Assembly (NCBI GenBank): GCA_022843485.1
Contig: JALHNM010000002.1
Coordinates: forward strand, 344,238-408,237
Direction: 5' to 3'
DNA: 64,000 nt
Origin: Fimbriimonadaceae bacterium
GTDB lineage: Bacteria > Armatimonadota > Fimbriimonadia > Fimbriimonadales > Fimbriimonadaceae
This document shows, piece by piece, positions 39,898 to 50,023 of the stretch. The translations under genes were made by a program, and so were the position numbers. Under the pieces are notes generated by a model that saw nothing but the letters and a program-made list of their open reading frames with translations, made no database searches and was not told the origin of the DNA. Position 1 is the first letter of the stretch. Each line of letters starts with the position of its first letter.

Positions 39898-41076
39898 TCA
39901 GCCGCGGTTGAAGCCGGGTCGGTTGGGCTGTCCTCGGACTCCGGCGGCGGGCGGCGGGGCGGGAGACCCGGGCGCACCAGGGGCCCCCGAGGCGCTACCG
40001 GCGGCCCGTTGAGCGAGTTCCACCAGGCGACCGAACTCGCCGGGGTCCTTCGCTTTGCTTGCGGCGTCCTCGACGGAGACGAGGCCCTTCTCGACGAGCT
40101 TGGCGAGCGACTGGTCGAGCGTCTGCATGCCCTGCCTGGAGCCGGTCTGGATGATCGAGCTTAGCTGGTAGGTCTTGTTCTCGCGGATCTGGTTGCGGAT
40201 GGCGCCGGTGGCGTTGAGGACCTCGAACGCGGCGACGCGGCCCCGGCCGTCCTTGCGCTTGACGAGGCTCTGCGAGATCACGCCGAGCAGGTTGACGGAG
40301 AGCTGCATCCGGACCTGCTGCTGGGCGTGGAGCGGGAAGACGTCGACGACGCGGTCGACGGTCTGGACGGCGTCGACCGTGTGGAGCGTGGCGAAGACGA
40401 GGTGCCCGGTCTCGGCGGCGGTGATCGCGAGGTGGATGGTCTCGAGGTCGCGCATTTCGCCCACGAGGATGACGTCCGGGTCCTGACGCAGGACGTACTT
40501 GAGGGCGTTGGCGAAGCTGAGGGTGTCGACGTCGAGCTCGCGCTGGTTGATGAGGGCCATGTGGTCGTCGTGGACGAACTCGATCGGGTCCTCGACGGTC
40601 ATGATGTGGCACTTCTGCGTCCGGTTGACCCGGTCGACCATCGCCGCGAGGGTCGTCGACTTTCCGCTGCCGGCCGGCCCGGTCACGAGGACGAGGCCAC
40701 GGGGGCGCTCGATGAACTCATAGCAGACCTTCGGGAGGGAGAGGTCCTCCATGTTCGTGATCTCGTAGGGGATCACGCGGAAGGCGGCTTGGTGGTGCTC
40801 GCGCTGGACGTAGAGGTTGCCGCGGAAGCGGGAGACGCCAGTGATCTCGAGGGCGAAGTCGAGCTCCATCTCCTTCTCGAACCGGACCATCTGCTCCGGC
40901 CGAAGGAGGTCTCGCATGGCGGCGAGGAAGTCGTCGTCGGAGAAGCTCGGGACGTCGTCGAGCGGCAGGAGGTCGCCGAACACGCGGACGTACACCTTGC
41001 CGGTGTCGGACTTGATGTGGAGGTCGCTCCCTTGCATCTCCACGGTGCGCCGAAGGAGCCCTTGGACGTCGAGCAT
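39898..41076 (-). CDS. pilT: Type IV pilus twitching ATPase PilT (copy 1)
   Basis: 392 residues. Walker A GPAGSGKST, Asp box VEDPIEFVHDD, Walker B region DVILVGEMRDLET, His box FATLHTVDA, and the PilT-specific AIRNQIRENK. It powers pilus retraction as a hexamer. The C-terminal 50 residues (GSASGAPGAPGSPAPPPAAG) are a Pro/Gly/Ala tail not found in short PilTs. ATG 41076 gives the normal N-terminus, MLDVQGLLRRTVEMQGSDLH. Confidence 0.93.
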   Translation of the reverse strand: MLDVQGLLRRTVEMQGSDLHIKSDTGKVYVRVFGDLLPLDDVPSFSDDDFLAAMRDLLRPEQMVRFEKEMELDFALEITGVSRFRGNLYVQREHHQAAFRVIPYEITNMEDLSLPKVCYEFIERPRGLVLVTGPAGSGKSTTLAAMVDRVNRTQKCHIMTVEDPIEFVHDDHMALINQRELDVDTLSFANALKYVLRQDPDVILVGEMRDLETIHLAITAAETGHLVFATLHTVDAVQTVDRVVDVFPLHAQQQVRMQLSVNLLGVISQSLVKRKDGRGRVAAFEVLNATGAIRNQIRENKTYQLSSIIQTGSRQGMQTLDQSLAKLVEKGLVSVEDAASKAKDPGEFGRLVELAQRAAGSASGAPGAPGSPAPPPAAGVRGQPNRPGFNRG

Positions 41077-41120
41077 GGCCAGAGTGTAGCCGAGCCGAGT
41101 GGACTGGCACACGGAGGGGT

Positions 41121-41146
41121 CGAGGGCCCGGGGGGCCGGGCCCTCG
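41121..41146 (-). terminator. Hairpin terminator behind the 41159 gene
   Basis: CGAGGGCCCGG (41121-41131) and CCGGGCCCTCG (41136-41146) form an 11-bp stem with a GGGG loop, 12 nt past the minus-strand stop at 41159. Confidence 0.65.
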
Positions 41147-41158
41147 GAGGGGATCGGG

Positions 41159-42067
41159 TTAGCCGCCCTTGACGCTTGTGACGCCGAACTCGGTCACGAT
41201 GCCGCCCTTTTGTTCCCAGCGGTTCTCGCTCGGGTTCCAGTAGGGGGCGCTGCCCATGATCGTGTCGGTGTTCTGCTTCATGAAGTTGAGCTGGTTCGAC
41301 ATCATCTGATGGTTGTGCTGGCTCATCATCTGGCGCGCCTGCATGACGGTCTGCTGCTCTTGGGGCGTGAGCTTCGCGCCGAGGTCGGCGCGCACCAGGA
41401 GCCGGTCGAGTTCGTCCATGTTCGGCCATTGGATCATGTGCCCCATCACCTTTGCGACGTTCTCCTGGAACTGCTCGCGCTGTTCCTTTTCTGCCTTGGC
41501 GAAGTCCCGGGCGAGTTGGACGCGCAGCTTCTGCCGGCTCGCCTCGCTCAGTTTGGGTTCGGGTTTGCCGCTCTGCACAGAGCCGAGGAAGAGGAAGGCA
41601 TCGATATAGGCGTCTGCCAGGGCCTTGCTGAAGAGGGGAGCCTCAGGGACGAGGGCCGGGTTGCTTTGTCGGTAGACCTCGAGCATGAGGATGCTGCTCT
41701 CGTCGCCCTGCTTGACCGCCTCGTCCGCCCGGATCAGAAACCCCATGATGTTCGACGTCAGAGCCAGCCGCTGCGTCCGGGCCGGGAGGGCGCGCAGCTG
41801 CCTCATGCCGTCGACCGTCCCGACCACGGCCCGTGGAGTCGTGCCGTCCGACCAGTACTTGATGAGGATCGTCCGCATGCGCTCGGTTTGCTGGGGAGTG
41901 AACTTGCCGAGCGTCGTGAACTCGGTCGCCTTCACGAACTCGGCCACGATCTCCTGAGTCAACGGCGGATCCCCATCGGCGAGGACCTGGGCCACGGCAC
42001 CGACCGGAGTGAGCAAGGCGGCGGTGGCGACGGCGAGCAGGGCGAGTGGGTTGCGGGATCTGTGCAT
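41159..42067 (-). CDS. Exported helical protein of unknown function in the pilT cluster
   Basis: 302 residues with a signal peptide (MHRSRNPLALLAVATAALLT, cleavage near VGAVAQ). A helical body has many Gln/Met (FAKAEKEQREQFQENVAKVM, QARQMMSQHNHQMMSNQLNF). The family is not known to me. It lies between two pilT genes on the same strand and could be a periplasmic part of the pilus system, though that is only suggested by position. Confidence 0.65.
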   Translation of the reverse strand: MHRSRNPLALLAVATAALLTPVGAVAQVLADGDPPLTQEIVAEFVKATEFTTLGKFTPQQTERMRTILIKYWSDGTTPRAVVGTVDGMRQLRALPARTQRLALTSNIMGFLIRADEAVKQGDESSILMLEVYRQSNPALVPEAPLFSKALADAYIDAFLFLGSVQSGKPEPKLSEASRQKLRVQLARDFAKAEKEQREQFQENVAKVMGHMIQWPNMDELDRLLVRADLGAKLTPQEQQTVMQARQMMSQHNHQMMSNQLNFMKQNTDTIMGSAPYWNPSENRWEQKGGIVTEFGVTSVKGG

Positions 42068-42223
42068 GCTTCCTTACCTTCGGCCCGCGCTTGCCCGGGG
42101 GGGCCGTAAGAGGGATACCGACCAGGGCGGCCCGGGTTGGGCCCTTGGAACCGGGGGCGGCCCCGCCCGATGGGCCCTCAGCCCCGGTTGATGGGAGCGG
42201 CCGGAGGTCTCCGCGGCCCTCCG

Positions 42224-43318
42224 CTACGCAGTCACGCCCGCGGGGATGGCGATGCCTTGGTGGGCGGCGCGGCTGGTGAACTCTTGGACGTTCGAGCACT
42301 TGCTGACGGCGTGTTCCCAGTCGATCGCGCCTTCCTTGAGCAGCGTGAGGAGGGAGCCGTCCAGGGTCTGCATCCCGTGCTCGACGCCGGTCTGGATGTC
42401 GTGGTAGAGGGCGTGGGTCTTCCCTTCCCGGATCATCGTGCGGATGGCGGGGGTCGCGGTCATGACCTCGAAGGCGGCGACGCGGCCCTTGCCGTTCCGA
42501 AGCGGCAGCAGGGTCTGGCTCACGATCGCTTGGATCGTGACGGAGAGCTGGGTCCGGATCTGCTCCTGCTGGTCGGGCTCGAACACGTCGACGATGCGGT
42601 CGATGGTCTGGGCGGCGTCGACGGTGTGGAGGGTCGAGAAGACGAGGTGCCCGGTCTCGGCGGCGGTGATGGCGAGCTGGATGGTTTCGAGGTCCCGCAT
42701 CTCGCCGACGAGGATGACGTCCGGGTTCTGGCGCATGACGTGGCGCAGAGCGTCGGAGAAGCTATGGGTGTCCGTGCCGAGTTCGCGCTGGTTGACGATC
42801 GACATCTTGTCCTGGTGGACGTACTCGATCGGGTCCTCGATCGTCATGATGTGCTTGCGCACGTTCACGTTGATGTGGTCGATGAGGGCGGCGAGGGAGG
42901 TCGACTTGCCGGACCCGGTCGGCCCGGTGACGAGCACAAGCCCGCGGGGCATGAGTGCGATCCGCTTGGTCGAGGGCGGGAGGCGGAGTTCGTCGATCGT
43001 CCGGATCTTGTAGGGGATGAGGCGGAAGACGGCCCCCACGTGGCGACGCTGCCAGAACATGTTGACCCGGAACCGGGCGAGGCCGGGGATGGCGTAGCTG
43101 AGGTCGCACTCGCGGAAGTTGTCGAGCCGGTGGCGGCGCTCGTCGTTCAGGATCGCGAAGAGCATCTCCTCGGTCTCGGCGTCGCCCCAGGGCTGTTCGT
43201 CGAGGCGCCGCAGGTCGCCGTGGACCCTCATGATCGGCGGGTTGTTCGCCTTGACGTGCAGGTCGCTCCCGTCGAGTTCGACGAGCTTGTGGAGGAGGGT
43301 GTCGAGTCGTCCGGGCAT
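42224..43318 (-). CDS. pilT: Type IV pilus twitching ATPase PilT (copy 2)
   Basis: 364 residues. Walker A GPTGSGKST, Asp box IEDPIEYVHQDK, DVILVGEMRDLET, His box FSTLHTVDA, and AIRTMIREGK in place of AIRNLIRE. N-terminal PAS-like domain (LVELDGSDLHVKANNPPIMR). Close in sequence to copy 1 and of canonical length. Retraction motor; two similar motors may work on different pili or surfaces. Confidence 0.93.
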   Translation of the reverse strand: MPGRLDTLLHKLVELDGSDLHVKANNPPIMRVHGDLRRLDEQPWGDAETEEMLFAILNDERRHRLDNFRECDLSYAIPGLARFRVNMFWQRRHVGAVFRLIPYKIRTIDELRLPPSTKRIALMPRGLVLVTGPTGSGKSTSLAALIDHINVNVRKHIMTIEDPIEYVHQDKMSIVNQRELGTDTHSFSDALRHVMRQNPDVILVGEMRDLETIQLAITAAETGHLVFSTLHTVDAAQTIDRIVDVFEPDQQEQIRTQLSVTIQAIVSQTLLPLRNGKGRVAAFEVMTATPAIRTMIREGKTHALYHDIQTGVEHGMQTLDGSLLTLLKEGAIDWEHAVSKCSNVQEFTSRAAHQGIAIPAGVTA

Positions 43319-43460
43319 CGTTGCCCCTCATTGTCGCACATCGGTCCGGAGCGCTGTCCCGGGGCCGACTCCCCATCAATGAAGAACCGCAAGCATCAAG
43401 TCTAGAGAATGGGATCCGGGTCGCCAATGATCCCTTCCAGACAGTGGATCGGAGATCAGG

Positions 43461-45395
43461 ATGACCATCAAGCAGCGACTCTTCGGCGGCTTCACTCTCG
43501 TGGCCCTCTTGGCCGTACTCATGTGGTGGATCGGAGCCAGCAACCTTTCGTCGGTGGGTGTCCGGGCGACGAGCCTGTTCGAGGAGTCTGCCACTCCTCT
43601 GGGGATCACGGGGGAGATCGGCGAGGAGGCTGGGAAGATCCGGATCGCGATTCGCGAGACGATCATCGCCCGAGACGCCGCGACGACCGAGGTTCGCGTC
43701 GAGCGCATCGACGTCGCCTTTGCCAAGCTTGCCGAGGCCACGGCCCGGCTGGAAAAGGTCCTGCCCGAGAATCCGTCTGTTCAGGCCTCTTTCGCGGAGT
43801 ACAGCGAGGTCCTCGCGGGGTATGTCCCGATCGTAGACCGGATGCAGGCCCTGGCTCGAGCCCAGAACTACAACGAGATGGATCGTTACCTCTGGGACGT
43901 CTGCATCCAACAACAGGCGAAGTTCGAGCCTGCCTTGACCGCCTTGCGTCAGGGTGTGCTAGAGTCGGCGCAAAGGGGCCTGTCGGCGACGCAACACGAG
44001 GTGACGCTCGCCCAGACGAAGCTGACGATCGGGGGCGTGGTAGCAGTCTTGCTCGCCGCAATCTTCAGTTCGGTCGTCACGCTCTCGTTCTCTCGACGGG
44101 TCGATTCTGTTCGGAACGCGATGGAGCTTGCCGCTAAGGACGTCATCGACGTCTCGATCCGGCTCCCGGTCACGGGTCGTGACGAGCTCTCGGCACTGAC
44201 GTTGGCGATGAACGGCCTCATGGAGAGCGTGGAGGCGACGGTCGCCAAGGTGCGGCGCAACACGCGTGAGACCCACAGACAGACGACTACTGTTTCGACG
44301 TCGGTGGGCCTCGCCTTGACGGAGACAGAGCGAATCAGCGCCAACTTCGACGAAGTCTCCCGGGGAGCGACCCAGTCGGCGGAGAACGTCGCTCGGGCGT
44401 CCCGGTCCATGGACAGTCTGAACGACGCGATCCGCCGGGTCAACGGGGTCGCCGCCTCGGTAAAGGATGAGACCGACGACGCCGCAGGCCAGGTGCGAGA
44501 GATCGCGTCGGCGTTGTCGGAGAGCGCGCGGTTCGCTAACGAGGCCGGTGCCCTTTCAAACCAGGCTGTGGAGAGTGCGTCCCGGGGCAAAGTCGGGGTT
44601 GAGGAGTGTGCGAACGGCATGGGCCGGATTCTCGGGGCGACCCAGTCGGCAGCCTCTGCAATCGACGAGCTCGGTCAGGCGAGCACGAAGATCGGTTCGA
44701 TCGTCGAGGCGATCAGCGACATCGCGGAGCAGACGAACCTTCTGGCCCTCAACGCGGCCATCGAGGCGGCTCGGGCCGGGGAGCACGGGAAGGGTTTCGC
44801 CGTCGTGGCCGACGAGGTTCGCAAGCTCGCTGAGCGCTCGAGTGAGCAGACCAAGGAGATTGGTGGGATCATTTCTCAGGTGCGCGAGTTGACAGCCAGG
44901 GCGGTTTCGGCGATGGAATCGAGCATGGGCGAGGTTAAGGAGGGGTCGGAACTGGTCGCGGACGCGACCTCCACCCTTGGCGAGATCGAGAGGAACGTGG
45001 CGGCGGTCGTTCAGGCCATCCAGGGCGTAGAGTCGCTCACAGGGCGGATCGACCACGCCGCTCAAGGGCTGTTGACCATGACGGTCCGGCTCGGCGACTT
45101 GGCGAACGAGACGAACGATTCGACCGAGTCGATGCTCGAGAGCAGCAGCAACCTAGCCAGCTTGCTGTCTGACGTCGCCGCCGTCTCGCAGCAGAGCGTG
45201 GCGTCGGTGGAGCAGGTCGCCCAGGCGAGCCATAGTCAGACTCACCACCTGCGCGAGGTCGAGGACTCAATGAAAGTGGCCCAGGCTACTTGCGAGTCAC
45301 TGCTGGAAACCCTCGACGGCCTCAAGTCTTCGGTCGAACCCGGCCGTAACCCCCTGGCCCCGCGGTCAGCGAAGCCGGTTCAGCGGGCGGCCTAG
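43461..45395 (+). CDS. Methyl-accepting chemotaxis protein
   Basis: 644 residues. First membrane helix [20 protein letters not shown], a four-helix-bundle-like sensor (residues about 35-180), second helix [24 protein letters not shown], then a long signalling coiled coil. The kinase-contact tip is [19 protein letters not shown], followed by [18 protein letters not shown]. It relays a periplasmic signal to CheA. Its place among pilT genes suggests control of twitching motility (inference). No CheW/CheA is in the window. Confidence 0.93.
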   Translation: MTIKQRLFGGFTLVALLAVLMWWIGASNLSSVGVRATSLFEESATPLGITGEIGEEAGKIRIAIRETIIARDAATTEVRVERIDVAFAKLAEATARLEKVLPENPSVQASFAEYSEVLAGYVPIVDRMQALARAQNYNEMDRYLWDVCIQQQAKFEPALTALRQGVLESAQRGLSATQHEVTLAQTKLTIGGVVAVLLAAIFSSVVTLSFSRRVDSVRNAMELAAKDVIDVSIRLPVTGRDELSALTLAMNGLMESVEATVAKVRRNTRETHRQTTTVSTSVGLALTETERISANFDEVSRGATQSAENVARASRSMDSLNDAIRRVNGVAASVKDETDDAAGQVREIASALSESARFANEAGALSNQAVESASRGKVGVEECANGMGRILGATQSAASAIDELGQASTKIGSIVEAISDIAEQTNLLALNAAIEAARAGEHGKGFAVVADEVRKLAERSSEQTKEIGGIISQVRELTARAVSAMESSMGEVKEGSELVADATSTLGEIERNVAAVVQAIQGVESLTGRIDHAAQGLLTMTVRLGDLANETNDSTESMLESSSNLASLLSDVAAVSQQSVASVEQVAQASHSQTHHLREVEDSMKVAQATCESLLETLDGLKSSVEPGRNPLAPRSAKPVQRAA

Positions 45396-45420
45396 CGGCC
45401 GCCTCCGCCCTCTCCACTCT

Positions 45421-46500
45421 TCAGCGCCGCAGCATCTGCTTCAGCTCGGAGACGATGCCGGCATAGTTGAGGGCGACCTCTTCGGCGATGATCCCGGCCT
45501 TGACGTAGCGCGCGAGGCCCTGGTTCATGGTCTGCATCCCCCAGAAGCCGCCTTCGTTCATGAGGTGGTAGAGGTCGCCGAAGTGGCCGTCCTCGATCGC
45601 CTTGCTGACGGTGGGCGTGCAGATGAGGATCTCTGGCACGACGACGCGGCCTTGGCCGTCGGCGCGGGGCACGAGCTTCTGGGCGATGATGCCGCGGAGC
45701 GAGTTGGCCAGGCGCTGGCAGAGGTGGACCTTCTCGTGCGGCGGGAACATGTTGATGATCCGGTCCAGGGTCTCGTAGGCGCTCGCGGTGTGGACGGTCG
45801 AGAAGACGAGGTGTCCGGTCTCACCGGCCTGGAGGGCGGCGTTCATCGTGACCGTGTCGCGCATCTCGCCGATGAGGATCACGTCGGGGGCCTCCCGGAC
45901 GACGGCGCGGAGGGCGGGCATGAAGTCGCTCGTGTCCATGCCGATCTCCCGTTGGCTCACATAGCCGACTTTGTCCGGGTGCTCGATCTCCAGCGGGTCC
46001 TCGATCGTGACGATGTGGACGGGCCGGGTCGAGTTGATGATGTCGATGAGGGCGGCGAGGGTCGTCGTTTTTCCGGACCCGGTCGGCCCGGTACAGAGGA
46101 TCAGGCCCTGGCGGTGCTTGGTCTGCTCGGCCAGGACGCTGGGGAGGCCGAGTTCTTCAAGGTTCTTGATCCGGCTCGGGATGATGCGCATGACGGCGGC
46201 GGGGCCGCCCCGTTGGCGATAGAGGTTCGTACGGATGCGGCACTTCCCTTCTAGCTTGAAAGCGAGGTCCATCTCGTTCGTGTCCTCGTACTTCCGTCGC
46301 TGCCGGTCGTTCATGACCGAACCGATCATGCGCGTGATGTGCTCGTCCTCGAGCACGGGCCACTCCCCCGGGAGCGGCTTCATCGCGGAGAACTGCTTCA
46401 TCGAGGGCCGCTGGCCACACTTGATCATGACGTCGGACGCACCGACTTCGAAACCGACCTCGATCAACTCCCGGATATCAAGACTCGACGCATCGCGCAT
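45421..46500 (-). CDS. PilT/PilU-type ATPase (copy 3)
   Basis: 359 residues. Walker A GPTGSGKTT, IEDPLEIEHPDK, DVILIGEMRDTVT, His box FSTVHTASA. The PilT retraction signature AIRNLIRE is replaced by TVSKAIEDGHF, as happens in PilU and other accessory motors. It diverges from copies 1 and 2 (different N-terminus, SLDIRELIEVGFEVGASDVM). Probably a PilU-like helper. Confidence 0.9.
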   Translation of the reverse strand: MRDASSLDIRELIEVGFEVGASDVMIKCGQRPSMKQFSAMKPLPGEWPVLEDEHITRMIGSVMNDRQRRKYEDTNEMDLAFKLEGKCRIRTNLYRQRGGPAAVMRIIPSRIKNLEELGLPSVLAEQTKHRQGLILCTGPTGSGKTTTLAALIDIINSTRPVHIVTIEDPLEIEHPDKVGYVSQREIGMDTSDFMPALRAVVREAPDVILIGEMRDTVTMNAALQAGETGHLVFSTVHTASAYETLDRIINMFPPHEKVHLCQRLANSLRGIIAQKLVPRADGQGRVVVPEILICTPTVSKAIEDGHFGDLYHLMNEGGFWGMQTMNQGLARYVKAGIIAEEVALNYAGIVSELKQMLRR

Positions 46501-46518
46501 AAGTGTATCAACCTCTCG

Positions 46519-47229
46519 TCAGCGTCCGGAACGGTGTCGCCGACCTGAGCTTCTGACAAGGAGCGAGTATACCAAGGCGCCCGCCGCGAGCCCCGCGAGC
46601 ACGAGCAGGCCCACCAAGACCGGGTTCGGCCCCGGGGGGGTGCCGCGCTCCACCCGAGTCCCTTCGTCCGGGACGAAGCGGGACGGGATCGTGAGGAGTG
46701 CGGGGTCCTGGGTTCCGACGACGATGCGGCACTCGATCCCTGGGGGCGAGGCGACCGCCCGGGCCTTCAGCGAGACGACGTCGGACCGGTAATCCTGGAG
46801 CGTCTTCCCTTCGACCGGCTGTTCGCCTGGGAAGAGGACGAGGAACGAAGTCACCGTGTGCGGGGCGGGGGCACCGAGGAAGGCTCGGACGAGCGGCTCT
46901 AGTCGGAGCTCCCCCTCAAGCCGGTCGATGAGGCCGTCCGTGGCGAAGGACGCCCGGACGATGCGGAGGCCTTCGCGCGGGCCCTCGAGCCGGACTTCGA
47001 GCCCCCGCACGGGCGAGCCGGTCGCCTGGCCTACTCGTTCGCACTGGGCGCGCAGGAGTTCGGGCGGGTAATCGGCCGACACCATCGCCACGGACACGAG
47101 GTCCGCCCCCATGGAGTGCTTGCGGACGGCCACCGTCACTTGCGGCGCGACGAGTTCGGGATCCGCCGCGGGCTGGGGCAGGGCCAGCAGCGGCGCTAGG
47201 GCCGCGACCAGGGCGAGAGCGTGCCGCAC
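46519..47229 (-). CDS. Exported protein with C-terminal membrane anchor
   Basis: 236 residues with a signal peptide (MRHALALVAALAPLLALPQP). A mixed alpha/beta domain (VSVAMVSADYPPELLRAQCE, LRIVRASFATDGLIDRLEGE) and an extended Pro-rich stretch precede one anchor helix (VLVGLLVLAGLAAGALVYSL) with a basic tail. No known family. Downstream of it on the same strand is pilT copy 3, 18 nt away, so the two may be co-expressed. Confidence 0.6.
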   Translation of the reverse strand: MRHALALVAALAPLLALPQPAADPELVAPQVTVAVRKHSMGADLVSVAMVSADYPPELLRAQCERVGQATGSPVRGLEVRLEGPREGLRIVRASFATDGLIDRLEGELRLEPLVRAFLGAPAPHTVTSFLVLFPGEQPVEGKTLQDYRSDVVSLKARAVASPPGIECRIVVGTQDPALLTIPSRFVPDEGTRVERGTPPGPNPVLVGLLVLAGLAAGALVYSLLVRSSGRRHRSGR

Positions 47230-47373
47230 AGGTTCACGATACCCAGGCCGTCCCCACTCGAAACGGCCGCGACGGAACCAATCCGGAACCTCCGCCGTCT
47301 AGAAGTGGTCAGGCCCCCCTGGAGTTTTCGAGAGGGGCTTGGATAAGATAGCTCGCCTGTCCCCTACGCACCT

Positions 47374-47871
47374 ATGGAAGAAGATCTCAGTTTAGACGTC
47401 CAGCCGATGCGGCTCACGCCTGAGGGCCACAAGCGCCTGCAGGACGAGTTGACCCGTCTCACTGTCGTGAAGCGGGCCGAGATCGCCGAGCGCCTCCGGG
47501 CGAGCATGGACCACGGCGAGTTCAGCGAGGACAACAGCGAACTCGACGAGGTGAAGCTCGAACAAGCGATCGTCGAGAATCGGATCAATGACCTGCGGAC
47601 TATTTTTTCGAACTCGGAGATCCTTGAGATCGACCAGATCCCGACGGATCGCGTCGGTCTGGGCTCGCTTGTGAGGGTCAAGGATCCCGAGCGCGGGGTC
47701 GAGTTCGCGGTCCGGCTCGTGGCGACGGTCGAGGCGAACCCTGACGAGGACCTGATCAGCGAGGAATCGCCGATGGGCCAGGCGCTGGTGGGGCTCAAGG
47801 TCGGCGACACGGCGGAGTTCGAGGCGCCCCAGGGCCAGATCCGCTACAACGTCTTGGAGATCGGTCGATAG
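47374..47871 (+). CDS. greA: Transcription elongation factor GreA
   Basis: 165 residues. N-terminal coiled coil (RLTPEGHKRLQDELTRLTVV, RASMDHGEFSEDNSELDEVK) with the acidic tip 'GD.SEN.E' represented by HGEFSEDNSELDE. C-terminal FKBP-like domain ending MGQALVGLKVGDTAEFEAP. It rescues backtracked RNA polymerase by stimulating transcript cleavage. It precedes secE-nusG by about 95 nt. Confidence 0.9.
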   Translation: MEEDLSLDVQPMRLTPEGHKRLQDELTRLTVVKRAEIAERLRASMDHGEFSEDNSELDEVKLEQAIVENRINDLRTIFSNSEILEIDQIPTDRVGLGSLVRVKDPERGVEFAVRLVATVEANPDEDLISEESPMGQALVGLKVGDTAEFEAPQGQIRYNVLEIGR

Positions 47872-47965
47872 CGACCGGGTCCCTTTTCGGGGTGGGGTAA
47901 AGTGGCCGCATCCCCTTTCGCGACGGTGCGTCAGCGTACCTGCGACCCCGCGGAGGTCTAGAACT

Positions 47966-48205
47966 ATGAGCGAACGACCGAACTCCCCGGCGATCCCGAA
48001 CATCGGCAAGCGAGGCATCGGGGGCTTCTATCGGGACGTGACCCGCGAGATGCGGCACGTCACGTGGCCCTCCCGCAGCGAGACGACCCGTCTGACCGGG
48101 GTCGTGCTCGGCGTGTGCCTGCTGATCGCGATCATGCTCACGGCGCTCTCGTTCGGGTTCGATCTGTTCCTTCGAATGATCGGGATCGGTGGAGGCACGG
48201 CGTAA
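47966..48205 (+). CDS. secE: Preprotein translocase subunit SecE
   Basis: 79 residues: a basic start, the amphipathic helix GFYRDVTREMRHVTWPSRSE (signature 'E...V.WP...E'), and one membrane helix (LTGVVLGVCLLIAIMLTALS). Part of SecYEG. nusG follows after 3 nt. Confidence 0.93.
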   Translation: MSERPNSPAIPNIGKRGIGGFYRDVTREMRHVTWPSRSETTRLTGVVLGVCLLIAIMLTALSFGFDLFLRMIGIGGGTA

Positions 48206-48208
48206 GCG

Positions 48209-48736
48209 ATGGCCCGGGCTTGGTACGCCGTCCACACGATCTCCGGTCACGAGAACAAGGTCCGGGAGCTGTTGACCCGCCGCGCGACCGTCCAGGGGGC
48301 GTGGAACCTCGACATCTTCGAGATCCTCATCCCGACGGAGCAGGAGCTCACGACGAGGGCCGGTAAGCGGGTGACCCGTGAGCGGAAGGTCTTCCCCGGC
48401 TACATCCTCGTCCGGATGAACCTGACCGACGACACGTTCAAGCTGGTGAAGGGAACGTCCGGTGTGACGGGGTTCGTCCAGAGCGGCAACCGTCCCGTCC
48501 CGCTCGAGCAGTACGAGGTGGACCGCATCATGCGGAACCTCGAGTCGAGCAAGGAAGCCCCCCGGGTCGCCTACTCGAAGAACGACGTCATTCGGGTCGT
48601 CGAGGGCCCCTTCGCGGACTACACCGGCAAGATCGAAGAGGTCAACGCCGAGCGCGAGCGGCTCAAGGTGCTCATCTCGATCTTCGGCCGAGACACCCCG
48701 GTCGAACTCGAGTTCACCCAAGTCGAGAAGATGTGA
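48209..48736 (+). CDS. nusG: Transcription termination/antitermination factor NusG
   Basis: 175 residues. NGN domain (WYAVHTISGHENKVRELLTR, KVFPGYILVRMNLTDDTFKL) and KOW domain (DVIRVVEGPFADYTGKIEEV). It binds the clamp of RNA polymerase and couples to Rho or ribosomes. The usual next genes rplK-rplA do not follow; a PBP4 gene does, so the secE-nusG-rpl operon is broken here. Confidence 0.95.
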   Translation: MARAWYAVHTISGHENKVRELLTRRATVQGAWNLDIFEILIPTEQELTTRAGKRVTRERKVFPGYILVRMNLTDDTFKLVKGTSGVTGFVQSGNRPVPLEQYEVDRIMRNLESSKEAPRVAYSKNDVIRVVEGPFADYTGKIEEVNAERERLKVLISIFGRDTPVELEFTQVEKM

Positions 48737-48775
48737 CGCCCCGGGGCCCGGCCCGACGTCTTTGGTGACAGACCC

Positions 48776-50023
48776 GTGTTGCCCCTCCTCCTCGGGATCG
48801 CCCAGCAGACGATCGCGCTCGACCGGATCCTCGATAGCCCTTCGCTGAAGGGGTCGGTGGTCGGTGTCTACGTCAGTGACGTCGAGGGGAGGACCCTGTA
48901 CGCCCGGGAGCCCGACGTCCGGCTCGTCCCCGCGAGCAACCAGAAGGTCTTCACCGCGCTCTACGCCCTCTCGCGGATCCCGCTTGAGGAGCGGTCCACC
49001 ACCCGGTTCTGGCGAATCGAAGACCGGGTGTACGTCGATGCCCCGGGAGACCCGACGCTCACCCGGGCCCAGCTCACGGGGGTCCACGAGGCCCTCGGCA
49101 AACCGGCGTTGCCGGTCGCGGTCCGGCAGGCGTACCTTCCCGGCATCGGGCCGGACTGGGAGTTCGACGACCTCCCCTTCGGCTATGCGGCCCCGACGTT
49201 CGCCTTTGGGTTCGACCGCGGGGCGTTCGAGTTCGTCGTGGACGGGGGCGAGGTCAAGGTTCCGTTCGAGCAGCGTCTCTCCGTGATCGTCGACGGTGGG
49301 CCAGGACGCTTCGTCGCGGCCTACCAGCCGACAGCCCGCACGCTCCGGCTCTCCGGGGCGCTACCCAGGGGAAGGCGGGGGTTCGGGCGGTACGCCATGG
49401 CCGAGCCCGACGCCGCAGCGGCCCGGCTGCTAGGGGGTGAGATCGAGCGGACGGACGCACCGCCGCCCGATCGGCCCGCAGACTCCGAGCTCACCGGGCC
49501 CTCCCTCGCCGAGCGGCTCCGGCCAGTCCTGGTGGATAGCGACAACGTCCTCGCAGAGCACCTGCTTATGGTCGCGGCCCTGAAGGAGGGGCCGCTCCCG
49601 GCGGACGCGTACCCGGTGGCGGCGGGGCGGATGCGGTCCTTCTTCGTGGACACGGTCCGGCTGGACCGAACCGGGTTCTTGCCTAGAGACGGCAGCGGGC
49701 TAAGCCGGCAGAACCTGGTGACGGCCCGGGCACTCGCCGAGGCCCTACGCTGGGGCCTTCGACAACCCTTCGCGGACGTCTTCCGGGCAAGCCTTCCGAA
49801 GCCGGGTGAGGGGACGCTCCGCCAAAGGCTCCAGTCCAGTCAGTTCGCCGGGAAGACTGGCACGCTCAATGCGGTGACCTCGCTATCGGGTTACTTGACC
49901 GCCTCGGACGGACGTACGGTGGTCGTGAGCCTGATCGTGAACCACAGCGCGACTCCTGCCTCCGAGGTCCGACCGGTGATCGACCGGTTCGTGCGGAGAC
50001 TGGAGCAGGCCCCGCCGCAATGA
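48776..50023 (+). CDS. dacB: D-Ala-D-Ala carboxypeptidase/endopeptidase (PBP4, peptidase S13)
   Basis: 415 residues. Active-site motifs: SxxK in PASNQKVFTALYAL, SxN in LVDSDNVLAEHLL, KTG in FAGKTGTLNAVTSLSGYL. It trims peptidoglycan peptides in the periplasm. The N-terminus (MLPLLLGIAQQTIALDRILD, GTG start) is only a weak signal sequence. The last 4 nt overlap the next gene (ATGA). Confidence 0.88.
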   Translation: MLPLLLGIAQQTIALDRILDSPSLKGSVVGVYVSDVEGRTLYAREPDVRLVPASNQKVFTALYALSRIPLEERSTTRFWRIEDRVYVDAPGDPTLTRAQLTGVHEALGKPALPVAVRQAYLPGIGPDWEFDDLPFGYAAPTFAFGFDRGAFEFVVDGGEVKVPFEQRLSVIVDGGPGRFVAAYQPTARTLRLSGALPRGRRGFGRYAMAEPDAAAARLLGGEIERTDAPPPDRPADSELTGPSLAERLRPVLVDSDNVLAEHLLMVAALKEGPLPADAYPVAAGRMRSFFVDTVRLDRTGFLPRDGSGLSRQNLVTARALAEALRWGLRQPFADVFRASLPKPGEGTLRQRLQSSQFAGKTGTLNAVTSLSGYLTASDGRTVVVSLIVNHSATPASEVRPVIDRFVRRLEQAPPQ

